DNA of 64,000 nucleotides from Blastocystis sp. Blastoise (lineage: Eukaryota; Sar; Bigyra; Opalinata; Blastocystidae): contig JBBPEB010000017.1 of assembly GCA_039096225.1 (NCBI GenBank), positions 926,001 to 990,000 on the forward strand. Direction: 5' to 3'. The position numbers were made by a program, and so were the translations under genes. The notes beneath the pieces were generated by a model. The model had not been told where the DNA came from. It saw only the letters and a list, made by a program, of their open reading frames with translations, and did no database searches. Below, one piece after another: positions 15,063 to 30,000 of this stretch; position 1 is the first letter of the stretch, and each line of letters begins with the position of its first letter.

Positions 15063-15070
15063 AAAAAATA

Positions 15071-15741
15071 TAAAAAATATTTTTTGAAAAAAACAATTTT
15101 ATATTTTGTTTTTTGAGTTAATAAATACTTATAAATTCATTCAATATTTTGGGTTGGATTTATTTTTAAATAGTTAAAATACTTAGTCATGAATATGCAT
15201 TTTAGATAAGATTTTTAGTATTGATGATGTCTATTCAATGTGAAAATAGAACTAAAGAATATTTTAAGAATGATTCAACAGATATAAGAAAAAAAATATA
15301 GTAAAAAAATATATAAAGAAGAGAATTATGGTTGAAGATTATTTATTTCTATGGATTTATTCTATGTGGACGCATTAAAGGTTTATTTAGAAATTAATCA
15401 ATAAACTATTGATTTTTTATTTGTAGATTGTAACATAGACAAACTATTGAATATGTGATTCTTTTGATAGATCTTCGATTTATTATATATAGTTTTTTGT
15501 GATACTATTTATCTTATAAATACAGTTAATATAATATAATATAATGAAAAACTTTTATGAAAATGAACAAAATAAAATTCCCTGGAATCTACGAAAAAAA
15601 TCAGTGAAAAAAGAAATTTTCTTGAGAAAGTGTGTGGTTGTATGAACTGGTATTTTTTCGTTTAATATATCACGTTGAATATTTATCTACTGTATGTTTC
15701 AATTATTTGTATCAAGATTCAGTTATATTTAGAGAGAGGAA
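15071..15741. other. Intergenic region upstream of RPF1
   Basis: AT-rich, with no supported ORF, tRNA or obvious repeat. It presumably holds the RPF1 promoter; the purine-rich stretch AGAGAGAGGAA lies immediately before the RPF1 ATG. Confidence 0.3.
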
Positions 15742-17347
15742 ATGCCGTTAATTCGAGAAGATATTTTAAATAAGCAGAAACGATCTGAGTTATATGCAAA
15801 AGCTTTGGCTACAAAAAAGAAAGAACAGAAGAAACGTCGTCAACAACGTGAAGAAGAAAGAAAAACACTTGGAGATGCTGCTCCACCGAAACCTGTATGT
15901 AAATAGTATTGATATCTTGATAATTTGAAAGAAAATTTCATTTTATTTTGTATACAAGTTCATTATAAAAGTGTTTAATTTAATATAGATTTAATTATTA
16001 AAATAATGTGATGATTGCTAATTTATATGAATTTTTTATAGGTACCTACAACTCAAGAAGATCATAGAGAATATGATGATACTGTTGTTTTAAAGAATGA
16101 TGATGAAGTGTATGGTGATGAAGCTCAAGATGAATTTGAGTGTTATTATAACCATAGTAAAGTTCCAAAAGTTATGATTACCACAAGACCAAGACCTTCA
16201 CGTCAATTATTTTTCTTTTTAAGTGAATTACAAAGTTTAATTCCTAATTCTTTTGTATATAAACGAGGTGAGTTTCATGTTCGTGAAATATGTGATATGG
16301 CCGCAAGTAAAGGATTTACACATTTAATAGTTGTTAATGAAACAAATAAGAAAGTTCATAGGTATATATATGATTTAGTATAAATTATTATTATTGTTAT
16401 AATAATAAATGATAATAATAATAAATATTTTAAATGTAATAATAAATATATTAAAGATATTAAATATAATAAATATAATAAATATAATAAATATAATAAT
16501 AATATATGATAATAAAAAATATATTAAATATAATAATAATATATGATAATAAAAAATATATTAAATATAATAATAAATATAATAAATATAATAAATATAT
16601 AGTTTATTATTATGTCATCTTCCAGAAGGACCTACGGCTTTATTTAAGATTTCTTCTTTTATTCCTCATGAAGATATATCTAATGTGGGAGCAGTCACGA
16701 ATCATCAGCCTGAATTAATCTTAAATAATTTCACCACTCGTTTAGGTAGAAGAGTAGGAAGAATGCTTGGGTCACTATTTCCTCGTATATATATAGATTA
16801 TATATATATAGATTATTATTATGATTACTGACCTAGTATTATTATCTATTAATAAATTACTTTTATTCTTATTAATTATGTATTATTCTATATACTTATT
16901 TTATGTATTATTCATATAGATGATCCTCAATTTGAAGGAAGAAGAGTAATCACTTTCCATAATCAAAGAGATTTTATATTTGTATGTTATAATTATTTTT
17001 CTTTTTATTTTTATTTATCATTCCTTTTTTAAAAGTATTTTTTTTGTATCTAGTTTATTTTTCAAGTTTTTATCATCTTTTCATTATTATTATATTTTAT
17101 AATTGTTTATTTCGAATAAATTATTTTTATTATATTTTAAAATAATTTAGAAACGTTTTTTTTATAGGTTCGTCAACATCGATATATGTTTGAGTCACGT
17201 GAAAAAGGTCGTTTACAAGAATTAGGACCTCGTTTTACACTAAAACCTCGATGGATACAAGTTGGTAAATTTAATATGAAAGGTGAATATGAATGGAAAT
17301 TTAATCATAAGATGATTGAAACTAGTAGACGAAAGTGGTTCTTATAA
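15742..17347 (+). CDS. RPF1: Ribosome production factor 1 (Brix domain)
   Basis: Five exons join in frame: 15742-15894, 16042-16361, 16603-16784, 16920-16981 and 17168-17347, all with GT-AG introns. The N-terminus is a basic [11 protein letters not shown] segment. The Brix core follows, with [35 protein letters not shown] and [17 protein letters not shown]. The C-terminus holds [20 protein letters not shown] and the family ending ETSRRKWFL. These strings are those of RPF1 rather than its relative IMP4. RPF1 is a nucleolar factor for 60S subunit assembly that binds pre-rRNA near the 27S/ITS2 region. Length, about 300 residues, is slightly short for the family because the N-terminal region is compact. 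The second intron (16362-16602) is almost pure AT repeat. The start was chosen because it opens the only basic N-terminal exon in phase. Confidence 0.93.
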
Positions 17348-18130
17348 TCATTTATCTTGACTTTCTGTTTACTTTATTGATCAGTTTATTTGTTTCTTGT
17401 GTGTTCTATTTTATTTATATATGTACAAAGTTGTTTTTTATTAAATTTTGCTTGTTTTTTTAAATAAGATTTGGTGCTTAAATGCTTTATGAATAGATTC
17501 CACATTTCTCATAAAAATTAAGAATACTATTTCTTACTTTTGATATGAAAATAGTATCATCTGTGCAGAGTTCATTTAGAAGCTTGGATAAATCTAGTTA
17601 ATCACATCAATCTTGATAGTGAAATCAGTAATAAGAAATTATACAGATTAGATATGATTTGAATACTCATTTCTTTAAATGAATAAAGAAATATTATACC
17701 GAATTTTATAAAATTTTGTGAATATTCAAGAGAATTTGCTTTATTATTTATCGAGAATGAAATAAAGAAAAGGAGTGAATTCTGAGTGTGCGTAGTCTTT
17801 AAAATAAACAACAATTCAATTCAAAACATTCAATAAACTTTTTCATTCTTTTATTGTTTATTATTAATAGCAATTTTTTAAAGGAAATGCTAGAAATTTC
17901 ATTTTCCTTGCAATATTTGTTTTGAGTCAAATTAGAATAAATCTTATAATCCTGGAAAAACAATCTTTTTTAGGCTAAAAAAAATATTTTTGATATAGTT
18001 TTTAAAAACAAAGAATCATTTGTATTTACTTCATTAATCAAAATAAGTTTTCGATAGTATATTGAATCAAGGTCCATAATATTACCAATAACATTAACTT
18101 ATTGTTTTGTTATAAAATTCAAAAAACAAA
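17348..18130. other. Intergenic region between RPF1 and the GTPase-like gene
   Basis: AT-rich sequence, with no ORF beyond noise, tRNA or clear repeat. The two genes run the same way, so it contains the RPF1 3' end and the next promoter. Confidence 0.3.
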
Positions 18131-18686
18131 ATGTCAATTGACGACGAACTTGATATTGGTTCAATTGATCTTGATTCCCTTCGAGAATACGATGAAAACA
18201 TAAGAGCAGGAAGAGAACTACATCAATCTGAAGTATTTTATAGTTAAAATTATATTCTAAAAAATTATTATTACTAATCTCAATATATACAGGATAGCAA
18301 TGATGATCCAAATGTATATATTATTGATAAGAATTATATATATTCTTACTATAGGCTATTATTGATAATTTTATGAATAGTTCAGAGTATGGTTTTTTAC
18401 ACTTATAATTAAGTTTACAAGACTATTTTATGATTTATTTTACTGAATATAATGATAATATAAATTTATAGAATAGATGATGATACTAATATAACTAGAA
18501 ACAAGTATCGGCCCCGTGTATATGCATTTGATGCTGGTGAACACCGTGTTGATAATACAAATAATGTAGATATATATATGTTTGCTATTATAAATAATGT
18601 TGCTATGATTACTATTTTTTTCATTTATATTATTATTTGATTATTAAATATTTTATTTAATTAATAAGAATATATTTACTATATAG

Positions 18687-18726
<40 letters not shown>

Positions 18727-19091
18727 GAAAATCTTCTAGAAGCGACAAAAGAGAAATTAGGGAAATTAAGTGTAGCTAATGGTTTTAAACCTTTATCTTT
18801 TTTTTATCCTGATTCAACTGCACCTACTATTGCTGAAGTATATATATATATAGATATATATATATATAATTTATATGAATATTATTGATAGATAAATATT
18901 ATAATTTATATGAATATTATTGATATATAAATATTATTTAGATTCAGGATGAAACAAAATTAATCCAAGAACAAAAAGTAAATGAAAAAACATATATAAA
19001 TACTGTTTCTACTTATCAAATTATGATTATTGGAGAGAGTGGTATATATATATATATAATATTTATTATTTGAATTATATTCAATATATAA

Positions 19092-19130
<39 letters not shown>

Positions 19131-19817
19131 TGTTGGAAAAACCACATTAATAAGAAAGTATTTAGATATGGATTTGAAACAGTTACCTATTTTCTGTTCT
19201 ACTGGAATAGATTATATTAAAAAAGAAATAGATATCGATAATAAACATATTCGATTATTATATGTTGATACTTCTGGTCAAAGAAGATTTATTGATTATT
19301 TATTAGAATACGTTGAGTTTTGCAATCAAATAATTATGGTAATTGACTTATCAGATGAATCTACTCTTAATTATATCCTTATATATATGTTTTTAATAGA
19401 ATTTACTTATTATTTTTCTTTATAGTCAAAGAATCATTAAATAATTGAAAAACATAATAATTTTTCTTAATAATATAAATATACAAATATGGTTTGATTT
19501 ATTATTAGAAGAGTTTCCTGAAAAACTAAAAAGTCTATTTCCTATTATTATTATTGGTAATAAAACCGATTTACCACGGGAATTACATCGCCGTGATATT
19601 AAACGTTGTATACCTTTGAAATCTGATCAATATATATACTTAGAATGTAATATGAATATTGTTCAATCTATTCATAAAGTTATGAATATTTCTCTTAATA
19701 AAGTATTATCAAAAAAAGTAAGTTTTACTTCTATTTATCATTTATCTTAGATTTATTTTTGTTCATTTATTATATTTATTATATCCTCTTTATTCTTTAT
19801 TTATTATTTAGATGTGA
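18131..19817 (+). CDS. Small-GTPase-like protein with N-terminal extension
   Basis: Exons read 18131-18232, 18293-18313, 18355-18386, 18472-18565, 18727-18837, 18942-19041 and 19130 onward, all GT-AG and in phase. An acidic extension of about 120 residues precedes a Ras-like G domain. The P-loop GESGVGKTT is split by an intron inside it, DTSGQ is the G3 motif, and GNKTDLP is the G4 motif further down. The last exon pair probably ends LSKKM before a TGA at 19815-19817, so there is no C-terminal prenylation cysteine. Between the G3 exon and the exon with WFDLLLEEF (about 19370-19480) I cannot find a GT-AG chain that keeps frame: the segment encoding KESLNN is one frame away from the downstream exon. 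Either a non-canonical intron, a sequence error or a frameshift lies there. It belongs to the Rab/Ras/RJL superfamily, but the subfamily is not assignable. Confidence 0.6.
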
Positions 19818-21050
19818 AAGTGAGAAATTCTGGCATACACACCGTTGTATATATATATACAAATTATATACCATATATATATCAATTATTATTTATCAAT
19901 TATACATTTTATTCACTATTCATACTCTATAGAAACAATTGACTCTTTGATATTATTTCACTTTTTAATAATCATTTATTTATTGAAAACAATCCCTTTT
20001 ATCTTTTGCTATGTATTCTATGTATCAATATCATATTATTTTATTTCTCTGAAAAAACTTGTATCATTCATTCTCATATATATATTTTCAATTTTTTTTT
20101 GCTTTCAATACTATATTTTTTCTATTCATGTTTTTAGTATAATTTAGTATTAAAAAAAAACTGAACTAAACAATTTAATGGTATAAGCATTATATTTTTA
20201 TAACAAAATAAAAAAAAAAAAATAGACAATTTATTAAATTAATATATCATCTCGAAAGTAAGTAGATATATAAAAAAAGTACTATATAATATATAAAATA
20301 TGAAATATATATATAAAAAAATAGACCAGAGAACGAAAGTATTCTCAAAAAGAAAATATGTATATATATATATATATAAGAAAAGATATTTGTAGTAGAA
20401 GATGCATAATATAAAAGAAAAAGTTGTTTATAAATGAAATAAAAGATTAAATAAAAAAGATTTTACAATAGAAGAATTTATAAAAATAAATAAAAATATT
20501 TTAATGAAAAGAAATATATATATATAAAGAACAACATCATATTATATATGTAACAAGTAATAACTTGTTTTAATTATAAAAATAAAATTAATTAATAAAT
20601 ATACACAAATAAAAAAAGATATTTAATATACATGTATATAGATTTATAGATGCGATAACAGTCGTTATCTATGAATATACTACAAGTAAAACTATTAATA
20701 ATGAAGAATGATAAGAAAAAAATAATATAAAAAAGTAAATGAAAGAAAATAAAAATAGATATAATTTTTGATTATATAGAAACGAAAAGTCATATATTGA
20801 GTAAAATAAATTAAAAGGATTAGTTTAAAATATATATAAGAATAATTATTAAGAAAAAATAATAATAATAGAATAATTGTTAAGAAAAAAATAATAATAG
20901 TATTTAGATAAAAGATCATATATATGAATAAATAAAAAATAATATAATTATTGATAATAAACTAAAATATATATATACAATAAATATGCACGGATTATAG
21001 AATTATAAAAGAAATGTCAATAATGATAAAAAATTACACATACTCTAGAA
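19818..21050. other. Intergenic region between convergent genes
   Basis: Very AT-rich with short TA runs. The ORFs here are low-complexity Ile/Tyr/Phe strings and not credible. It holds the 3' ends of the GTPase-like gene and of the minus-strand giant gene. Confidence 0.35.
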
Positions 21051-24000
21051 TTACAAACGAACTCTCTTTTTATTTTGATTATCTTGATAATAAGTGATAT
21101 TAATAACATCATCAGTAGGAATAACAATATCAACACTAGGAGATAATACATTAGGTATAGCTTGATAGACTAATTCATAAAGTAGATCACTAATATTTTG
21201 AAGTTTATTCTTAACTTGAGTAACTTTATCAGCATGAGTTTCAAAACGACAAGTGAATTGAGTAGCAACAGCACCATCAATAGTAATATTCTTAAAAGAA
21301 TAAATATCATAATCATAAATAACATTATTTACATAATGAATATATTTATGGAAGAAGTTACGAACAGCACCACAATAATAATTAGAAGCTACAGTATATT
21401 TAACAATATAGAACATATCAATAAATACATGATTATTTTGAATAGGATAAATAGGTTTACAACCTTTATATTTACTTTCTCTCCAAATAGTCATATGTAA
21501 ATCATAATCATAATCACATAAAGTAGCTACTTCACCAACCATAGTAGCTATACTATTCTCTTCTAAATGTTCACAAGGAGTATATAAATAATCACCAACA
21601 GCTACTTTCTTATTATATTCTTCATTATAACAATAAGTATAATATTGATATATATCAGCTTCACCTTCAATCATAATATAATAATCATAATGATATGTTA
21701 ATTCATCTAATCTTCTTGTATATTTAACTAAATAATTAAGATTACCTCTTAAGAAAGAAGGAGCATCAAAAGATTGTTGTACAGAAATAGTTAAATTAAA
21801 TTTAGTATAAGGATGAGTATCTGTAATACCATTATCAATAGTTTCATGAATATCTTGACCAACATCAATAGTATGTAAGAATGATAATGAAAAAGCAAAT
21901 GTTTGAACTAAAGCACGTACATTATCATATTCAGCTTCATCTTGATTATATATACTTTGAGGTACTTTATGATATTGTAAATAGAATACAACAAATTTCT
22001 CTCCTTCAGGAGGTACTTTAGGTAAACAATTATCAGTATTTACTTTATCCCAAACACCATTAATATCTTCATTACTTTCATCAATACATTTTCTAAACAT
22101 TTCACCACGTACATTATCACCAACACAAGGAGCAGAAATCTCTTCACCTACATTAACAGGTCTCCAGTAAGTACCATCAGCAGTAGTATCACCAAGACAT
22201 ATCTTTGTATTCTCACAATGACCATTAATAAACTTTTGACCAACTTCACAAACTAAACAATCATAATTACCATTTTTATTTGTAAGTATATGACCATTAG
22301 GACAAGAAAGACATTCACTAGATCCAGCAGGAGCATATTGATTTTCAGGACATTGAGGTTGATCTTCACCACCATTACAATAATGACCTTCAGTACATTC
22401 AACACAAATATGTTTATCACTATCATCAATAGGCTTTTCATATTCACCAGCTTTACAACTACCACAATTATTAATAACAGGATATTTCCAATTACCTTCA
22501 GAATCACATTCTATAGATAAATGACCAGAACCACAAACAACACTAGCAGTACTACCAGCATTTGTAGCTTCAAATACAAAAATATAATCATAAATAGAAT
22601 ATGTAAATTCAGGACATTCAAGTATTTCTGTATGACAAGTACTAGTAATTCCACTCCAAATACTACCTTCTAAACAAACTCTAGTAAGACTACCTTGTTG
22701 ACCTTCAGGACAAGTCATAGAAATAGATTCACCAATTTCAGTATTAGGCCAAGATATTTCATATTGATTATCAACTTCAGCAGAACATTGAGGAACAGTA
22801 CATGTATTAACAACAGGACCCCATTGTTTATTAGTATTACAGAATCTAGTAATAGAACCAGATAAACCAGTAGGACAAGGAGAAGTAGCAGTTGTAAGTA
22901 CATTTGTAGCAGGCCAATTAATATTATATATACTATCAATATTAGAAGAACATTGAGGTATTTGACAATCATAAGTAATATCACTCCATATTTGACCAGT
23001 TTGACAAGTTCTAGTAACACTACCTTCTTGACCATAAGGACAATCAAGTATAACACTAGAACCAACCATAGTAGAAGGCCAAGTTAATGAGTATATTTCA
23101 TCAATATTTTGAGAACATTGAAGTACTTGACAAGTATTACTAGTAACCATCCAATCTAAAGAATCGCAGCTATCACATACAGTACACTTCATAGTTCTAG
23201 TACCAGTATAACCTTCACCACAAGGAACAGTAATAATACTATCTTTACCATAAGTTTCACCATCATAAACACAGAAATCAGTTAATATAATTTCTAAAGT
23301 ATAAGTAGTAACAACATTACCATTAGTAATCTTTAATACATGTTTACCAGTATAAGGAGTAGTATTTAGATATTTACCACTAATATGAATACCATCATTC
23401 TTAACAGTAAAACTAAGATTATTAGGAAGAGGAACATCAACAGTTTGAATAGTACCTATAATTTCTAAAGGAACTTCGATTTCATTAGATATTCTATCAA
23501 CAACTTTCTTATAAGCATTCTCATTGATTATATCACTCTTTTCACAAGTACTAATAATTTCACCCCAAACAGGTTTAGAACAAGTATATCTACAATATCT
23601 AGTAATAGAACCAGTATAACCAAAAGGACAATTTAATTCAGCATCTTGATCAATTTCAGTAATAGGCCAAGTATATCCATTTTCAGTAACTGAATTACAT
23701 TTCTTCTTTTGACATCCAGATAAATCTTCAGATTCCCATTGACCAAATATATTACATCTCTTTGATACATATCCCTCATATTCTGATGAACATGGTCTAT
23801 ATTGTTCACTACCAGGTAAAGTATCATCATAAAGTGTTTTAACATCATTTTCATAACTAGTATAACCTTTACAATAAACACCAACAGTAAGAATAAGAGT
23901 ATTTGATTGTTTATTAGTAATCTTATCTTTAGTATATACACTATTAGCAGGTAATACAATACTACCAGAAGATACTTGAATAAATCTAACATAAAGAGCT

Positions 24001-27000
24001 ACATTAAATTTATCAACAACATAAGAATCAATATGTTCAAGTTTTTTCATAATTAATTTAGTAACATCAAAATCAACTACTTCTTTATCAAAAGTAACAT
24101 AAACTAAATTAGCATACATTCCATAAGCATCAATATATTTCATTCCTTTATTTGTTAATAAAACAGTAATAAATTCAGGATTATAAGATCCATCAATACT
24201 ATCAGAACAACTAGTATCACAACCATAACTTAAAGGATAATTACCTTGTTCAGATAAATCACCAGAAACATCCTTAGGAATAGAGAAAGAGAAAGAACCA
24301 GGATAAGGAGTAGTAAGATATACTATATAAGAAGAATGACTAAGAGGAACAACATCTTTTACTAAACAATTCTTCATATTAAATTTAGTATCTTTATAAA
24401 TTTGGAAATTTTCACTAAATGTTAAATAAATATAATGATCTTTAGAGAATTGTTCATAAGCTAAATTATGAGAAGCATATACATAAGCACGTTCATAATC
24501 AGAAGTAAATGTAAATTCAGTAAAACTAATAATTTGATTATATTGTAATACAGAATATAATCCAAGTTTCTTACCAATAACTTCAGTATGAGTATTATCA
24601 ATAATAGGTTCACTCCATAAAGGATCTTCTAATCTATATGAACATTTATATATACCTTCATTATCTCTAGATAAACGAAGCCAACCATTAATAGAATTCC
24701 ATTCATGTGCAGCACCATTTAATAATACACCATTACCATTATTATTATTAGGACTATTGGATATAATACTCCATCCTTTAGTCTTATTAATTTCAATAGT
24801 ACACATAGTAATAATAGTATTACGATCATCATCATATACAACAAAACCAACACTTTCTGTAGGACCAGAAACAGGTATATAGAAACGAGTAGATACAGTA
24901 TATTCTTTAGGAGCATCCATTACATATAAAGGACTATTATAAATAGTATTCTTTGTAGTATCTGTCATCTTTATACTTAATTCATCATAAGATACACCAT
25001 ATTCATAAGTAAGACTATCTACTTTTGTTAATAATCTATTATAACTATATTGATTACTAAAGTAAGAAACATAACGAGTAGGAATAATAGTTAAATAAGA
25101 ACTACCTCCACATTTCTGAGAATTATCACCAATACATGATTTTGAACATTTATCATTATTTACACGAGATCCATATATATAAGCAATATTAGGATAACAA
25201 ATACATTTATTACCATTAAGTAAACCAAAATAAGCATGATATGGACCACAATATTCTTTACATTCATCTTGAGACATAGTATCACTAGTAACAAAATCAC
25301 TATATATATTTTGATTCTCTATACAATAAGTATCTGTAAATGGACGTGCCATTTGAACACTAGCAAAAGAATCACTTAATTGGAATGTATAATAAGATAA
25401 AGTAAAAATAGAAGAAACTTCTAAGAAAACCCAATTAGCACTATTATAATAATAAGTAACAGAAATCTTTCCATTATCTTCAGTAACTTGTATTCTACCA
25501 GAAGATTCTTGTGTACAATCAATAGACATAGAAGCAGGAGCTTGACTAGATTGTTTATTCTTCTTATGTTCATAATAAGATATAGATGGTCTTCCACATA
25601 AGGATATTTCAAAATAATTATAATTCTTACTAGTTAAAGAAGAATATAATATCATATTTAATTTATTATTAGTTTCAGTCTTAACTGTTACAGGTAATTC
25701 TAAAGTATTAATTTCATCAAATTTCATTAATTCATTATATATAGGAGTATTATCTTGAGTATATAATTTAGGTAAATAAATACTAGATATCTTACTACCA
25801 AGATATACTACAAATACAGAAGATGTCTTTGTAAGAATATTTTGTTCATTAGGAATACGACTATCTAAATAGAATGATGATTGACCATCATAACTATTAG
25901 GATAGAAATAGAATTCATTTATATTCTTACCTACAGACATATAACCATTAAATAAAATCCATTTTTCTAAAGGAACTACTATATCACTATTAACAGTAAT
26001 ATAAATAGGTAAATCTTGAATAGAACTATATTGACTAATACTAATAGATAAATCTTTCCATTCATAATCACCATTATCAACATATAAATTATTAATATCA
26101 GTAAGTATTAAAGATTGAACATCTGTAGAGAAACCATAATATAATGGTTTAAATGTACCACAATTATAAGTAAATAAAGTAGTATCTATAGGATAATTAA
26201 TACCTTGTAGAACAGATAAAGTAAGAATAGAATCAACAAATGTTATTTTATATTGATTTTCTTTACCATTAACTTTTTTATCTGTAAAACTAGTAATAGT
26301 TTCCCAATTCTTAATAGATGTACGTCTTTGTAATTCATAAACACCATCAATATTATTATCTAAATGTAATCTATAAATACCAGGAATAGTATGAGGAGCA
26401 GGAGATAAATCTATATTAAGATTACCATAACCAGATAAAGTAAACATAAAACCAATAAATCCATGTTCTAAACCTTTCCAAGCTTCACTATATATAGTAT
26501 CTGTAACACCAACATATTCCATATTAACACCAGTAGGAACAGAAGTAATAATATCAATAGAAGCTTCAGGAGAATATAATTCACCTTCTTCAATTATATG
26601 AGATTTTACACGACAAATAAAATGATTACGAAGATGTTCTACTAAAGGTGTACCTTCAGTATCTTCAGGAATAACACTTATAATACCACCAGTACTAGTT
26701 GGTTCAACATGTAATATTTTACCTCCTTTCTCTATAATAAAATCTTCTAATTTAGCTTCATATTGACGATTAAATGTTAAAGTTACATATATAGGTAAAG
26801 AATTAGTATTAGTTAATTCATTCCAAGTCAGTTCAGCTGTAATTTGATCTACTTGTTCAGAATGAAGATTACCTGTATAAGTAACACGACAATTACAACG
26901 ACGATCATATTCATGATGTCTATCTTCACAAGCTTTCTTTATAGGTAAAGAAACAGTAAAATCTAATTTCTTATTAATAACATGTACATCAAAAGTATAC

Positions 27001-30000
27001 ATAGCATGATGATTATGACAATTAGAACCAGTAATTAATTGAACATTATAAGCATAACAATTATTACAAATAAAAGAACGATAAGATATATTATGATAAG
27101 CAGATAAATAATTATCAAACATAAGAGTACCTTTAATATTATTAGAATCAGATGTATCCATAGTTAATGATGTTTTAAGACATTTCTTTTGATATTCACT
27201 ATTTTCATCATCATCATCATCATCTATATGACAATTAAAGTTCTTATTAGATATATCCATACCAGGTTGATATTCAATACAATCATTAACAGGAGTAAAA
27301 GTATTATCACTACCATCATCACCAGGAACAACAATAGATGGTTGTATCTTTATATTTTCAAGGAAGAAAGGATTATGATCATTAATTGTATGATATATAA
27401 AGACATAAGGTAATACATTAGTACTTGAACTATCACCACTAATACTAAATGAATAACTATTTTCATCTTCATAATTACCTCTACCAGCAAATATCTTATT
27501 ACCACCAATCTTTAACCATATAGTTACAGTTTCATCTTCATTACATACATCATGCTTAGGAGAAACAGGAGTAAAATAAAGAGTACTAATAGTATTATTA
27601 GCATATTTATTAAGATTATAACAAACAATACCATTATTTGCAACACTTTGGAAAGCACAAGAATAACCTCTATTAATAATACCTTGTTTTTTACTAATTT
27701 GACGGAAACCAATAGCAACCATTTCACCACAACCAACTTCAGCAGATAAAACAATTTCATTCATAATAGCATATTCAAAACGAAGTTGATTATAATGAAA
27801 AGTTCTTAAAGTATCTTGTTCATAATAAGGAGCATAAATACCAGTAAATTGATAAGCAAAAGTAAGTGACCATGAACATTCTTCATTCTTATTTTCACCA
27901 CAAACATTATTCTTATAATATACATAACCTTTAACACCTAAATCAGTTAAAGCATTTAATACATAATAACCAATAACTTTACGTCCAGAAACAGATAAAG
28001 CTTGAATAGAACCTAAAGAATTACTAGTAAACATATCATAATCAAGAGGATAATCATTATTACTAAAATCAATAATAAATTGATTATAATTACGTACACA
28101 AGGTTCAGGAGAAGTCCAAATTAATTTAGGATCACGATTAATACAAAAAGAAGTTCTTATAACAATTTCATCAGAAGTAAGTGATCCTTTATTATAATCA
28201 GATAAAAGAGCATTTTCAGCAATACGTATACTTACTTGACCTTCACTAATAGGAACAGCAACTATATTATATATAGTACCTGAAGAAGTAGTTTGAATTT
28301 CAAATTTAATAGAATCTTTAGGATTAACAATAAAATCATTTTCAACTAATCCATGTGTTTTCTTATTACTAACAACATCAAAAGTAAAAGGACCACATTC
28401 AGACATTTGGAAGTTTTCAATACTAATAATAGGTCTAGCATATTTTTCAAAATTATTCTTAATAGTAGTTTCTTCTAATAAATAAGCATAAAAAATAGTT
28501 TCACTCATACTAAATTCATTATTAGAACCAATATAAAGAGCATCAGAACCAAGATTATAATAAGATTTACTTAATAATACTTCACCAGTTAATGCAAAAA
28601 CACCATCAATATATAAATCAATTTTACTATTAGCACTAATAGATTGCATAACTAAAGTAATTTGATGCCAATAACCAGGAGTAGGAGCATTAGTAGTTAA
28701 ACCAGCATTACCTTCAGAAGCAGTTTGAATTATAATAGCACCATTAGATAAAGCTATCTTATAATCTAATACATTATTACTAAAATATTTTTCAATAAAA
28801 GTAATAGTTATATCATTAGTACTTGTAAAATACCAAAATTGAATAGTTAAGAATGAATTAGAAACAGGAGCTAAGAAACTTATATCATTTGTATTAGAAC
28901 AATAAAAAGATCCACGTTCTTCATTATGTAAGAAAGCTTTCTTTTCATCATCAAAATTCTTACCCCAAGCATCATTACCAGCATTAGGAATAATACAATC
29001 TTTATTATTAGATTCATAATTATTACCATTTTGATTATATTTATAATATCTTAAAATAGGATTATATTGACTATTAATAGTTACTTCTAAAGAAGATGAA
29101 TAAGTAGGAATTCTAGCAAGATCTTTAGCAATACTTTCATCAACAGTAATAGTATAAGAAATATCAACATAATTATTATCAGTAATAGAAGATGGTTTAG
29201 TAAATGTAGGATATACATAGAATAAAATATAATTATCATAAGGTTGAGGAATAGACATTTCACCACCTACAATATGTATTTTATTTACATAATCTATAAA
29301 AGTAACATTTCTATTAAAACTTAAAGTACATGTAATTAAAAATGAACTAATCTTTTGATTATTTTCACCATCACAAGTAAGACTACCTGTATAAGGAGTA
29401 GTAGCATGAGGAATAGTCCATTTATCTTCAGGATTTGTATATAATTCAGAAGTTTTAGTTCCACTAAGATCAGTACAAGAACCAGCAGGAATAATAAAAT
29501 AAATGTTACGATTATGTAATAAACCATAAGGAGGTAAAATAGAAATATAATTCTTATATACAGTAAAATCAGTAGATAATAATTCACCATTAAATGAATC
29601 ACTTTGTCTATAATAAATCTTAATATCATCATTACAAATAACATCTTGATCCCAAGTTAAAGTAATTATTTGATCATCTTCAATATTACCTACAGCAGGA
29701 GAAACAGAACTAATAACAGGATTTGTAGCAGCAGGTTCTAAAATAGGAGCTTTAGTACAATCATAATTAATAATAAATTTTTCCATATCATTCTTCTTCT
29801 TCTTATCATTTGCATCACGAATAAATCCATTTTGAATCATAAGAATAACAGAAGGACATTCATCTACATTATAAGAACGAGTAGGGAAAGTAATTGTAGC
29901 AGTATATTGTTTGTTATTACTAGTATTCCATTCAACAGTAAAATCTTTAGTATGACCTTCAGGTAATAATTTATATTTATTTACATTTTCTAAAGTAATA

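Noticed and set aside
14818-15096. 92-codon minus-strand ORF
   Set aside because: It spans the hAT MITE and its flanks and is explained by the element, not by a gene.
15742-17347. IMP4 as the identity of the Brix protein
   Set aside because: The [21 protein letters not shown] and ETSRRKWFL strings match RPF1 better than IMP4.
19845-20147. 100-codon ORF rich in Ile, Tyr and Phe
   Set aside because: Low-complexity AT sequence after the GTPase-like gene; no motif or conserved block.
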